DNA from: Neoechinorhynchus agilis
Lineage: Eukaryota; Acanthocephala
Direction: 5' to 3'
NCBI GenBank assembly: GCA_051530055.1
Contig: CM121343.1
Location: 2,852,001 to 2,916,000 of the forward strand
DNA length: 64,000 bases
The translations under genes and the position numbers were made by a program. Under the pieces are notes generated by a model that searched no databases, was not told the DNA's origin, and worked only from the letters and a program-made list of their open reading frames with translations. Below are positions 11,401 to 21,599 of this stretch, piece by piece (positions within the stretch are counted from its first letter, which is position 1; each line of letters begins with the position of its first letter).

Positions 11401-12950
11401 AGCGTTAATATCTCGTGTTGTTAAAAGTTTGGGGCCGATAACAAAAGACGGAACTTTAAGGAACAAATACAGATTTGTGTACAAAGCAATCGTTTGGTTT
11501 CGTTTTTTTCTAAGGTTTCATGTGGATATGAACCGACATAAAGCCGTTAATATCTCGTGTTGTTAAAAAGTTTGGGGCCGATAACAAAAGACGTTTAAGG
11601 AACAAACACAAATTTGTGTACAAAGGAATCGTTTGGTTTCGTTTTTTTCTAAAGGTTTCATGTAAATGAATCGACATAAAAGCGTTAATATCTCGTGTTG
11701 TTAAAAAGTTTGGGGCCGATAACAAAAGACGGAACTTTAAGGAACAAATACAGATTTGTGTACAAAGCAATCGTTTGGTTTCGTTTTTTCTAAAGGTTTC
11801 ATGTGAATGAACCGACATAAAGCCGTTAATATCTCGTGTTGTTAAGAAATTTGGGGCCGATAACAAGAGACGAAACTTTAAGGAACAAACACAAATTTGT
11901 GTACAAAGCAATCGTTTGGTTTCGTTTTTTCTAAAGGTTTCATGTGAATGAATCGACATAAAAGCGTTAATATCTCGTGTTGTTAAAAGTTTGGGGCCGA
12001 TAACAAAAAGACGGAACTTTAAGGAACAAACACAAATTTGTGTACAAAGCAATCGTTTGGTTTCGTTTTTTCTAAAGGTTTCATGTGAATGAACCGACAT
12101 AAAGCCGTTAATATCTCGTGTTGTTAAAAAGTTTGGGGCCGATAACAAAAGACGGAACTTTAAGGAACAAACACAAATTTGTGTACAAAGGAATCGTTTG
12201 GTTTCGTTTTTTCTAAAGGTTTCATGTAAATGAATCGACATAAAAGCGTTAATATCTCGTGTTGTTAAGAAGTTTGGGCCGATAACAAAAGACGGAACTT
12301 TAAGGAACAAACACAAATTTGTGTACAAAGGAATCGTTTGGTTTTTCGTTTTTTCTAAAGGTTTCATGTAAATGAATCGACATAAAAGCGTTAATATCTC
12401 GTGTTGTTAAAAAGTTTTGGGCCGATAACAAAAGACGGAACTTTAAGGAACAAACACAAATTTGTGTACAAAGCAATCGTTTGGTTTCGTTTTTTCTAAA
12501 GGTTTCATGTGAATGAACCGACATAAAGCCGTTAATATCTCGTGTTGTTAAGAAATTTGGGGCCGATAACAAAAGACGGAACTTTAAGGAACAAACACAA
12601 ATTTGTGTACAAAGGAATCGTTTGGTTTCGTTTTTTCTAAAGGTTTCATGTAAATGAATCGACATGAAAGCGTTAATATCTCGTGTTGTTAAAAAGTTTG
12701 GGCCGATAACAAAAGACGGAACTTTAAGGAACAAACACAAATTTGTGTTCAAAGCAATCGTTTGGTTTCGTTTTTTCTAACGGTTTCATGTAAATTAATC
12801 GACATAAAAGCGTTAATATCTCGTGTTGTTAAGAAATTTCGCGGTCAAAAACGATTGTGTCGATAATAAAAGACGGAACTTTAAATAACAAATACGAATT
12901 TGTGTGCAAAAGAATCATTTGATACGTTTTTTTTTCGAAGGGTTTCATTT
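8441..12950. repeat. 141-bp satellite, about 31 tandem copies
   Basis: The phrase GTTAATATCTCGTGTTGTTA recurs at 8441, 8582, 8723 and 8864 and on to about 12,812, giving a regular 141-bp period. Copies differ by a few substitutions and occasional 1-8 bp indels; the right-hand edge unit (12,840-12,950) is clearly more diverged. Because 141 is 47 codons, long minus-strand open frames run through the array, encoding a 47-residue repeat with RDIN and HETFRKNE. I regard these as a by-product of the period, not as genes. Each unit resembles one LRR exon plus intron of the adjacent gene (see findings). Confidence 0.95.
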
Positions 12951-13073
12951 GAACGTTTTTTTACAGAATCCGAAATTTTTAACGCGCATGCGGGCAAATT
13001 ATTTATGGGCATGCATTTACATCGAATTGATGTTGAATAGAAAAGTTTTTTATTAATTTATGTTAACTTTTAC

Positions 13074-16000
13074 ATGTTAAGTTTAGATAAGTTGTGTAAA
13101 TACCATTGGAAAATTTCCCTTTCAGACGTTGCTTGAATCTAAAGTATTTTACTTTTGTGCTACCGTACGAATTATTCCAAATTTACCTGAATAAATCCTC
13201 TAAGTTGCAATTGACGACATTGAAAATCAATTTTCCGTAGCTAATGATCACTTTACTGGATTAAGCTGTAAAGTTCCGGGTATATATTTTTTTAATAAAA
13301 CCTTTGCATAAATTTTATTAATTTGTTTGTCGCTATCAATGTCATATCGTTATTTTGAGACAAGTCTCTTTAAAAACATTTAGTATAAAAATTCTAGATC
13401 AAAGTAGTTACATTTTTATGGTTTTTACATTTGTCGTTAACGACATTATAGGATAGACGGTCACATTTGCGTTGCTTAAATTTCTATAAACGGTGTTTTA
13501 GGTACATTACTTTGGGTTCCAAACCGCACAATGTTTTCAACGAATTTAAATGATCAAAATATCCAGGTAATATTTTTCCGATTTTGTTTGTTGATAAATC
13601 TCTATTGCAGATTTTACTAGATCATCACATTAGCCACTATTAAAACTTACAGATACAGCAATTGTGATTGACCTTCCCATGCGTCTTGCAAAATTTGTCT
13701 TATTGTGTTGTTTGATAGATCCCTGAAATACCTTATACTTCACTTTTCTTTTTAATGAATACTAACAATTTTCTTAAATTTCCAATTTCGTAAAAAGCTC
13801 GCCGTGGCACGAACAATAGTTTGTTTGAAGAGAGATCTCTAAAATATTTAAAGTAGATTTTAGTTGCGATATTTTCGAACTTACAATTTTTTCAACTTTT
13901 TTAAGCCACTAAACAAACCAGTGTTCATAATTCTTATATTGTTTCCTTGCAGAAACCTAGAATATTTTAATTTTTTAGTGAACGTTAAGATTCAAATTTT
14001 ATATCTGATATATGTACTGCAAAACATTTTTTTATGGGAATGTGTAATTATCTGTCATATAAAAAGATGAATGGTAAGCTTTTGTACTAACATTTTTGTC
14101 ACATTCCCGAGATGTTTAAAAAATCCTGGTGCGATATTTAAAATCTTATTGTTGTTAAGATAGCTATATAGATTAGTGAGAATATTTTAATCGCCTAACA
14201 GGTCCATTTACAGTTCACTTAGGGTTTTTGTATCCTGTAATAACTTAAAAGGAATTGTCTCAAGCCTGTTGTATGAAAAATCTCTAAATACGCATTGCTG
14301 TCGAGTATCAAAAACTTTTGTACTTACAGAATGACTAAATCGACCAACTTTTGAAAGCTCCATTCATATATTTCGTAAATTCTATTATGAGATACGTTCC
14401 TGTAAAAAATAATTTTATTTAGTTTCCGAATATGAAATCCTTTTCCAGACGTACAATATTTTTAATCTTTCGCAATTCGAAAACATTGGTGGATAAATTT
14501 TCTTCAATTCATTTTCAGATAGATCTCTAAATTCAAAATAAGCAGTCGCTGCGAAAAGTAAACTGAAATGCTCACATATTCGAAATGTTTGCAAAAAATG
14601 AGAAAAATGTGAATACATTTTCAAATGTTTCACTTTTTCAAATTTTAGTTTTTACTGTAAATGGAAATACTTACTTTGCTGCATTAGAGTCGATGATTTG
14701 TGGAATGATGCTGTTAATTTCATTTTTGGATATGGAGCTAGGTAGGAATTCAAAATGCTGCTCTTTGGCACCTTTTCTTACAATTCACGGAGATTTGGAA
14801 AATATCTTAAAACTACTAAACGTACAAATTTAATTGGATTATTGTCTAAGTATCTAAATAATGCGATAAGATTTTTTCAAAACTAAGTGATAAACATACA
14901 ATCTTTCCAATTTTCCGTTATCTTGGAAGATATCATTTTCTAAATATTCGATCATATTGTGAGATAGGTCTCTAAAACATCGAGTCATTATCGTTTTGCA
15001 CAATTAAATACTTACATTTTTTTTAGTGATATCAAACCCTTAAAATCCATTGATTTTATCGTGGTCAATGAACAATTCGATATTCGTCTAAATCCAAGGA
15101 ATGTCACAATCGCTTTACTTATGGTTTCGTTTACTCACAGAATCCCAAGGTTGGTCAAATTTTCAAATAGATAATCAATATGTTCAAGTTTAGTGTTTGA
15201 TAGATCGCTAAATAATCTTTATATTTTTAGCATTTTTAAAATTGGTTCAATTTTTACAGATGAGTTAGATTTTCAAAATAACGAAATCCTAAGTCAATTG
15301 TTGATCGACTTAGTTTATTCCCTTCAATATTTCTTGAAAAATTCATTGAAGGTTCGAAAAAAAAGCGTCAATGCTTACAAATGATTCAGTGTGCTCATGT
15401 TCAGAGATAAAAGGTTGTATCTAAAATTATACACTTTGTTCCAACTGACATCTCTAAATTCGAACTCGTTATTGATGCGGACACTGCAATCGAACCTACA
15501 GCAATTTAACATATTTGAATAAGAACAATTCTGAGTTTATTTGAAGGAGGTAATTGTGAGATAGATTGCTGCAACGAAAGTTTAGAATCATTATGCGACA
15601 CGCCAGTCATACAGATAGCGCAATTCTTTGTTTTTTGAGAAAACCGCATGAGTTATTTTTTTTAAACGATTATTGCTCAGATCACTAAATTATGAAAACG
15701 AGATTTCTAAATTTATTTCCTTCCACTTACATAAAGCGCAGAGAGGCTGCTCCTTTGAATAAATCATCGTCAGGTTCATTAAGGTGATTAAATGACAAGT
15801 CTCTATAATATTAGTAGCTTTTAGTCGCTGTAAACAAGAACCTACAACGATAATAATCCATTTGCACAAGCACTAAATGGCCCGACATGTTGACCAATTT
15901 TATTTCTGCTCGCATTTCTAAAAGATGGCAAACGTTTACCTGCTCACTGCATCTTTTAAAATGATTGACGTCAGATTTTTAGAGAAATATCCGTTATTCA

Positions 16001-16609
16001 GATAATGCAAATAACATTTTAAAGGACAGTGGAAGGAAATTTTAAAAATTTAATTATTTATTTTGAAATTATATCTAATTTTAAGTTATCCCAAGTAGAT
16101 TATAATCCAAAGCGCATAACAAGTTTCTGGTATTCAGTTGCCGATTCACAAAAGAGTGCTACAAAAATAAATCCCAGAAAAGTTATACATATTTTTATTA
16201 TTTAATAAATATGTCGCGTTTGGATTTTGAATTAAAAAATAATTGCATAGAATTGTTTTAAATATTGAAATACTATCCGGATTTGTATTTAAGAAAATAA
16301 ATAATTTTAAAAATCTATAAGACAAAATATGCACCGGGTATTGCTAACAATTTATCGTATAAACCCGTATTGCAACAGTATCCGCGTATCTTGCTTCTAA
16401 AGTACAACCTTAAGACCGTTGCCTGTTATCGATTCGCAATCGCATTACCCTCCAGAATCGATTTCGTAGCCGCAAAGAAAATTGTTAGTACACTGAATGT
16501 AGCCAACTTTATTTCCACTAATGTTGCATTCTCGTATACTCGGAATCTGATTGGATGCCGTTACCGCTATTAATATCGCAATCGGCAACAATGTTGCGGC
16601 CATTATCAT
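13074..16609 (-). CDS. Multi-exon LRR receptor-like gene with secreted N-terminus, 3' end lost in satellite
   Basis: The first exon (16609-16449) starts MIMAATLLPIAILIA, a good signal peptide, followed by cysteines spaced like the first half of an LDL-receptor class A module. From about 15.8 kb down to 13.07 kb I can read some 20 short exons. Most are 70-75 nt, each encoding one leucine-rich repeat in the same phase: AG, then (A)GAT-CTA-TCT coding DLS-x-N, and a GT immediately after the terminal leucine codon. A clear example is 14526-14455 (DLSENELKKIYPPMF). Introns are 50-100 nt, nearly all GT-AG. One-repeat-per-exon structure is typical of LGR-type receptors, and LDLa plus LRR would fit a relaxin-receptor-like protein, but no seven-helix domain is visible; the last exon (13138-13074) runs up to the satellite. 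The exons between the LDLa-like exon and the first LRR are unresolved. Confidence 0.75.
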
Positions 16610-16619
16610 TAGTTGCGGG

Positions 16620-17800
16620 TTCAGGTTACTTAAGGAACAGCTCTACTTTAGGTCTTGCCGCTGAATAATTAGTCATAAATTCTTGACACACACTTGACAG
16701 ATTCGTTTCTTGAAAGGGTGACTAAATACGCTGCTACCTTTTTTAAATTAGGCTTATTCTTTTAGGACGACTAGAAACATTTTTCTTTAAGGAAGGCGAT
16801 TTAAAATTTCTGGTGTTTTTAGTTGAAAATTACTTAACCTTCACAACGATTTTTAATTTACTTGAGCTCCATTGAACGAAAAATCCTTCTGTATTTTTTC
16901 ATTTCGCATGCCGCTTGAGAGATCGACTCTACTGAATCCTAAATGAAGAATGGGATACCGAAGGAGAGTAGGAGCTGAGTGATCCTTGCGAAACTGTGCG
17001 CATGATCATTTTTTTTAAATATTTTAAAAATTCTGCACGAATACGCACCGAGTGAATGTGCGTGATTTAATAGTATCACATGAATATGAAAGCATTTTCG
17101 GGTTTTGGTTAAGACATTGCAACACTTAAAAGAGTGATCATTATCTGTTTCGATGTATCTCGAGGTGTGTAATCCTCAGCACATATCCTCGATGATTTTG
17201 CGGATAGTAGACGACTCACATGGATGATTTTTATTAATTCAACTGGAAAATGTGATCGCTATCATTTTTGAGAATATTCAAATGTGATTTGTAGCTTTCA
17301 TGAAGCGATTTAGTCACTATAAAAGGAACTTCAGTGCTCCGTGTTAGTGCCAACCAACTAAAAATGGAGTATAACTAAACAATAATGCGAATAAAATCGC
17401 AGTGATCGATAAAGTTACGAATAGTTAGAAAAATAGCAATATATTTAATATTTCATCATCTCCGCAGCTTTTTGGACAAGATTCACAAAACGAGCGAGAT
17501 TTTAGACTAAAATCGAGAATGTTGATTTCGTGTTTAAAAGATTTTAATTTCACAAGGGTACTATAAAACCAACTTCTAAAATGATCGTAATGACGTAGTT
17601 TCTTTTCATTACCAATAAAAATGGTGTACAATCAATCAAATCGACGACTTAGACCAAATAGTAGTTTACGCTACAAACTGGATTTGCGGACCATGAGTTC
17701 AACGCTCGAGCATTCGATCCATCACTCACTGCGACGGTGAAAACTTGACATCCACATTCTGGAAAAGCAACAGAAGCAGAATACAAATGAAGTTATAGCA
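16620..17800. other. Gene-free stretch with a TATA-like promoter
   Basis: No convincing coding sequence. At 17,316-17,325 CTATAAAAGG is followed about 25 nt later by CAGTGCTCC, a plausible core promoter and start for the plus-strand gene at 17,818. The rest is AT-rich unique sequence. Confidence 0.45.
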
Positions 17801-17817
17801 CAGCGGTATTGCTTCTT

Positions 17818-18171
17818 ATGGTTGTATACGCAAGATCCATCATAGTTGGTAAAGCGGCTCGATTCGAATTACAAATATCTTTTTATTTTAAAATAAGGCA
17901 ACTATCGATGCATGGCGATTGCGAATCAAATAGATTAACTAGTAAAAGCTTTGTACCATGTAACGAAATTTGCGTCTTCAAACTTGGAGAAGCTCATAGT
18001 CGTGGTTATAGACCTAAACATTCGAGTTATAAAACAATTATTATAACCGAATCGTATCTATTGGTTGGGCCATTTTACTGGTCATCGTCGATTTTAATGA
18101 ATGATCTAGTAAAAGTTATATTTAAAGATGCTAATATTCGCTTATCCAACTTCAGAAATGAACGAAACTAA
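17818..18171 (+). CDS. Small secreted protein, unknown
   Basis: The frame is open from a possible splice acceptor (TATAGCACAG, ending 17,803). Before and after the first ATG it encodes a hydrophobic run (AVLLLMVVYA) that looks like a signal peptide core, so a short upstream exon may supply the real start. The body is about 100 residues with cysteines at GDCES, VPCNEIC and aromatic-rich strands (FELQISFYF). FELQI followed by G-x-C and a C-x-x-x-C vaguely recalls the MNNL domain at the N-terminus of Notch ligands, but there is no DSL or EGF module here and I would not rely on it. A TATA-like box lies about 500 bp upstream. Confidence 0.45.
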   Translation: MVVYARSIIVGKAARFELQISFYFKIRQLSMHGDCESNRLTSKSFVPCNEICVFKLGEAHSRGYRPKHSSYKTIIITESYLLVGPFYWSSSILMNDLVKVIFKDANIRLSNFRNERN

Positions 18172-18179
18172 ACGTTTTT

Positions 18180-18890
18180 CTCCTGCGGAAATGCGATCTT
18201 TTTATGTTGCGGATTTTTCGTATGAACAAAAAATGCTAAGGAGTTTAGATAGCAAGATTATGTTAATTTAAAGCGAAAATCTTTGGTGCAACTTCAGCAA
18301 AAACTTTACTTAGGCTTTATATTGCCTACAATGCGATCTTCTGTTTAATTTGCTCTTGAATTATTAAGTAGTTGAAAGGGTACACGGTACTTTTGGAATG
18401 TTTTAAGGGATACTTTTTTACATTCTGCAGCGCATTTTATTTGATTTTTAACGTATTCCTTTAAATGTTTAAGTGAAATATTTAAAAAGTCCTTTTATTT
18501 GGAAGATATCTTTATATGGAATATTTCCCATTTCCAATCTGTCCTATAAATCAAGAAACTCATTTCCGACGCCGATAAAAAATACTAAATTGCGAATCGA
18601 CATTATCTTCAAATCCGACTTTTCTAATTTCGTAACTAGGCATTGAACGTCGATTCACCTTTAACTCACGAGAAAACTCTTTTCTACACTCTAAAACTGC
18701 ATATAAAAATCAGTGAAATAATACTTCGCCGTCCTCAACGTATATGACAACACCAAACTAAGTTTACTTTTCGAATTTACCATTATTGTAGGACGCCCAC
18801 GAAAACAGCAAATTTAAAAAATGACGCTGTTTGCTGAAAGAGCAATCCAAGCTATTAAATCGAGAGAAGTTCTCTTGTAGACACAATTCT
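18180..18890. other. AT-rich intergenic sequence
   Basis: I see no gene, RNA or repeat structure here. Confidence 0.4.
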
Positions 18891-18897
18891 TGACGAT

Positions 18898-19318
18898 TTA
18901 TTCACATGTTTCGTTCAGTAGAAAGTCAGATATGACATCAACGGGGACACTTTTTCCTTTTACCTTCGACGCAGAGTCCACTAACGTTTCGGCTATTGCC
19001 GGTTTCACTGCTGTGTATTCCTGGGCAAAATTATAAGCCCCGGCAGTAGGTGGAAATGTGAGCATGGGTGCTACCATAACACTTGGATTTCCACTATCAA
19101 CATCATCACTACCAGACGATTTTCTACTCTCGATGTTTGGCGAACTGTTTAATAGGCGCACTCGGACTTCCTTTGGTATCTAGTGATTATTTTCTCAGTT
19201 TTAAAGTGTCTAATGCAATAGATTCGCTTACCTCCGCCTGAGTGAGTGATGTTCTATAGTTATCAGGGGAACTCTTTAATAGACTTACAGCGAGCTTGCA
19301 ATCCGATTTTAGTTGCTT
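18898..19318 (-). CDS. 3' exons of an unrecognised gene
   Basis: Two exons, 19318-19232 and 19179-18898, are joined by a GT-AG intron (GTAAGC to TCACTAG) in phase 0. The acceptor before the first is TCCTTTTTTAG. Together they give 122 residues: KQLKSDCKLAVSLL, then a Ser/Pro-rich linker (PNIESRKSSGSDD), then a C-terminal part with FAQEYTAVKPAIAETL that looks helical. Upstream exons must lie above 19,318, where a coiled-coil-like minus-strand frame (QQEQDIMRRTLKQE) exists but cannot be joined with a canonical intron. I do not recognise the family. Confidence 0.5.
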
Positions 19319-19530
19319 CTAAAAAAGGAAGAGTTAAGAGGTATTGCACAAAGATTAAGATGACATCAAAGTGTCATTATACATTCTTGTTTGAGTGTAC
19401 GACGCATAATGTCTTGTTCTTGTTGCAAAATGGTTTTTATAGACCCACTTAACCTGCATCACAAGACGCTCATTGCAACTTTAAGATCGATCGACCCAAA
19501 AACTCTGTCCTCCTTTTACTTTCTCAATCA

Positions 19531-20082
19531 ATGGTTTGTGGCGATATTTATGGCAATGATGGAATTGGAAATAGAGGGAAGGAAGATGATCAAGTCGTAT
19601 TAATTGAGAAAGATGTGGATGACAGCGAAGACTCCCGTGAAAATAAGGAACACGAAGCGCCTCCATCAATCTACGAAGTAAAATCAAAGTTCACCGTTAT
19701 AAGAAACAAAGGAATTGTGGCGAAAAAGAAGGTAGAGTTCTGGTTCAAGGAGCAAGTGAGTGAAAGGATCCGCAACGTTGGGAAAAGACTTCAATCAAAA
19801 AAGTCGCTCACAAAAGATACAAAACAGCAGACCATTTATCCGTCTCTTAGCCAATTCCAAGGCATTCCACAGCAACCATTTATCGCGACTATTCAACCAT
19901 CACAGTATTGTCTCGTATATTACACAAGAGAAAATCTTTGTTATGCTGGGCATTTCCCAGTTATTTTCCAACCGATCGGAGTGCCGGTACTTCAAACAAA
20001 CGACTTTTTTTACCAAAATCAACAACCGGGTATCCATTTCAACGATGGAACAAGTGATAAAAGCGGGGAGAAAAGTTCTTGA
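19531..20082 (+). CDS. Hypothetical protein, charged N-terminus and Gln/Pro-rich C-terminus
   Basis: A 183-codon open frame from ATG to stop. The first third is acidic (EKDVDDSEDSRENKEHE), the middle is basic (FWFKEQVSERIRNVGKRLQ) and the last third is rich in Q, P, F and Y (QFQGIPQQPF). Base composition differs from the surrounding AT-rich DNA and the frame is long for chance, so it is probably real. An upstream frame with a CSCC motif (19,409-19,530) may be an earlier exon, but the joint is unclear and it overlaps possible coding on the other strand. Function unknown. Confidence 0.5.
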   Translation: MVCGDIYGNDGIGNRGKEDDQVVLIEKDVDDSEDSRENKEHEAPPSIYEVKSKFTVIRNKGIVAKKKVEFWFKEQVSERIRNVGKRLQSKKSLTKDTKQQTIYPSLSQFQGIPQQPFIATIQPSQYCLVYYTRENLCYAGHFPVIFQPIGVPVLQTNDFFYQNQQPGIHFNDGTSDKSGEKSS

Positions 20083-20089
20083 TTTAATT

Positions 20090-20505
20090 ACCGTTAACGC
20101 CCTTAATTATTAGATTAAAATATATTAGTCGTACTCTATTTCGGTTAGACAAATATTGACTGAAAAGATTTTGTCAAAGGCTTCCATTAAACCTGAAATC
20201 CCACTTATAACCCACATAAAAAGTGCAAAAGCTTCGTAAGTATAAAATGGATCCCCATTAAGATAATGTCCTTCACTTTTTTAAGACATTAAATTTTTTG
20301 CATTACTCAATTTTCTTATTAAAAGTTTCAGAAAAGAATTTAAAAATGTTCGTTATAGCGTCTTTTTCTTTAACAAAGCACCGAGTGAACTTATCTATCA
20401 AATTAGTGTACTGCATAAATGGGGGAACTAAAAAATCAAGATTATCTTGATCGATTTGTAAAATCGATTTGCAAGAGACCTTTCAAGCTTTCGAACATCT
20501 CCGAT
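20090..20505. other. Intergenic, no feature seen
   Basis: AT-rich spacer between convergent genes. No repeats or RNA genes recognised. Confidence 0.4.
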
Positions 20506-20510
20506 CTGAA

Positions 20511-20804
20511 CTAAATATCCTCACGTACATTTTTTTCAGCCAATTCATCATTTTCCTTCTTGAGTTTATCGCAAATAATTCTAAGAGAGTGGACTTCTTC
20601 GTTCAATTCGTCGATTGTAGTTCGATGTATGTCAATATTCCTTAACAGCCGCTCCTCGAGACTATCGTTCAACTTCTGTACTGCGGCATGGCTGGCTAAT
20701 AATCTTAGATGGCAAACCAACACTCGATCACGAAAATTCAATAAGTCATACCGTTCGTATGCAGCTTTGAGCTGTTCAAACTCCAAAACTTGAGCCGAAT
20801 CCAT
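20511..20804 (-). CDS. Small coiled-coil protein
   Basis: 97 residues starting MDSAQVLEFEQL. The ATG lies five bases after a splice-acceptor-like TTACAG, so the leader may be cis- or trans-spliced. The whole protein is predicted helical, with heptad-like leucines (VQKLNDSLEERLLRN, then LNEEVHSLRIICDKLKKE), and a short acidic end. I do not recognise the family. Extension upstream to a start inside the neighbouring RNA gene is possible on paper but rejected. It is divergently oriented to the RNase P RNA gene, with only about 145 bp between them. Confidence 0.6.
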   Translation of the reverse strand: MDSAQVLEFEQLKAAYERYDLLNFRDRVLVCHLRLLASHAAVQKLNDSLEERLLRNIDIHRTTIDELNEEVHSLRIICDKLKKENDELAEKNVREDI

Positions 20805-20904
20805 TGAATCTGTAACTTTTAAATAAAAGAGTAGGTCACGTGGCCGCGTTTTCCTGCTCACGTGTAGTGGATTGTGTACGGGTGTGGGGGAAGAAGTTTT
20901 CGGT

Positions 20905-20930
20905 TGTAGACAAATACATAACAATAGAAG
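20905..20930 (+). promoter_or_regulatory. Possible TATA-like element of a type-3 pol III promoter
   Basis: CAAATACATAACAATA sits about 25-40 bp upstream of the 5' end of the RNase P RNA helix P1, the place where pol III type-3 promoters carry a TATA-like box. Based on position only. Confidence 0.3.
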
Positions 20931-20949
20931 TAAAAGAATACCTTCCACG

Positions 20950-21180
20950 GGCAGTTCTCACCGGTTACTGAGTTGCACGAGGGTCTCGGCACCCAAATTC
21001 ACTCAGAGGAAAGTCCCCGGAGTTTGGATCGGAGAGCGATACTCGTAACACGACAACCTGCGTTCGGATGAACCACACAAGTGGCAAGTAGATTGCGGGA
21101 TGCTCGAAGCAGAGAAATGCCGGGTGGTCGCCTTGGAGACATGGCGACTTACAGAATGGGGCTTATGCGAACTGCCTTTT
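20950..21180 (+). ncRNA. RNase P RNA
   Basis: The RNA component of the ribonucleoprotein that removes 5' leaders from tRNA precursors. CR-I is GAGGAAAGTCCCC (21,006-21,018) and CR-V is ACAGAATGGGGCTTA (21,151-21,165). They form helix P4 with the universal bulged U: AAG-U-CCCC pairs with GGGG-CTT. In bacteria the same helix is AAG-U-CCGG with CCGG-CUU, so the pairing has changed on both sides. P1 is GGCAGTTC (20,950-20,957) with GAACTGCC (21,169-21,176), eight perfect pairs. P2 is CTGAGT (20,968-20,973) with ACTCAG (21,001-21,006), enclosing a short P3 arm. GAGAAATGCC near 21,111 fits the CR-II/III region. A TTTTTT run directly after P1 fits RNA polymerase III termination. At about 230 nt it is short for this RNA. 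Confidence 0.88.
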
Positions 21181-21182
21181 TT
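21177..21182 (+). terminator. Oligo-T pol III terminator
   Basis: Six T residues immediately follow the 3' strand of helix P1 of the RNase P RNA. Confidence 0.7.
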
Positions 21183-21221
21183 CGTTTTTCCATGTAGTAA
21201 ACCCTGGGGGAAAATAGACCT

Positions 21222-21590
21222 TTTTCTTAGTTATACCAAACCGCATTTAAATATTTACCGATTTATTACCGATGTTTCGTCGATGCCTTTTTTCGTTTCC
21301 ATGTAAACCTTTGAATTGGGGGGAAATAGACCTTTTTCTTAGTTATACCAAACCGCATTTAAATATTTACTGATTTATCACCGATGTTTCGTCGAATAAT
21401 TCCGACATTCCCTCAAGATTAGTACCAGCAATTACAATACTTGATAATGTCGGCCAGCGCCGATGAATAGGAGCGTCGAAGAAACTATAAATTATGTATG
21501 CTTGCTTTTGGTTAAATAAAAAGCACGTGTTTGGTAATAAATTAGTATAATTTTAAGTGCGGTTTGGTATAACTAAGAAAAGATCCCGTA
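21222..21590. repeat. Foldback element with duplicated left end
   Basis: CTTAGTTATACCAAACCGC followed by TTTAAATATTTAC occurs at about 21,228 and again at about 21,339 in direct orientation. The complement GCGGTTTGGTATAACTAAG closes the element near 21,560-21,580. Inner sequence matches the GATAATTCCGACAT family seen at 2.7, 5.4 and 39.6 kb. A fragment near 21,449 (GGCCAGCGCCGATGAA) is shared with 38.7 kb. Confidence 0.75.
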
Positions 21591-21599
21591 ATTATTTTT

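Noticed and set aside
8555-12752. Long minus-strand open frames with a 47-residue repeat
   Set aside because: They follow from a 141-bp (47-codon) satellite period; frames break at indels between copies, and start or stop points do not coincide with unit borders.
7749-12950. CRISPR-like array
   Set aside because: Units are contiguous satellite repeats without unique spacers, in a eukaryotic context.
20805-20948. Signal-peptide extension (MEGILLLLLL) of the coiled-coil protein
   Set aside because: It would start at the RNase P RNA promoter edge and its hydrophobic codons coincide with a GTATTC...TTACAG intron-like segment.
20950-21180. RNase P RNA as bacterial contamination
   Set aside because: Neighbouring genes are spliced eukaryotic genes, the RNA is far shorter than bacterial forms, and an oligo-T pol III terminator follows P1.
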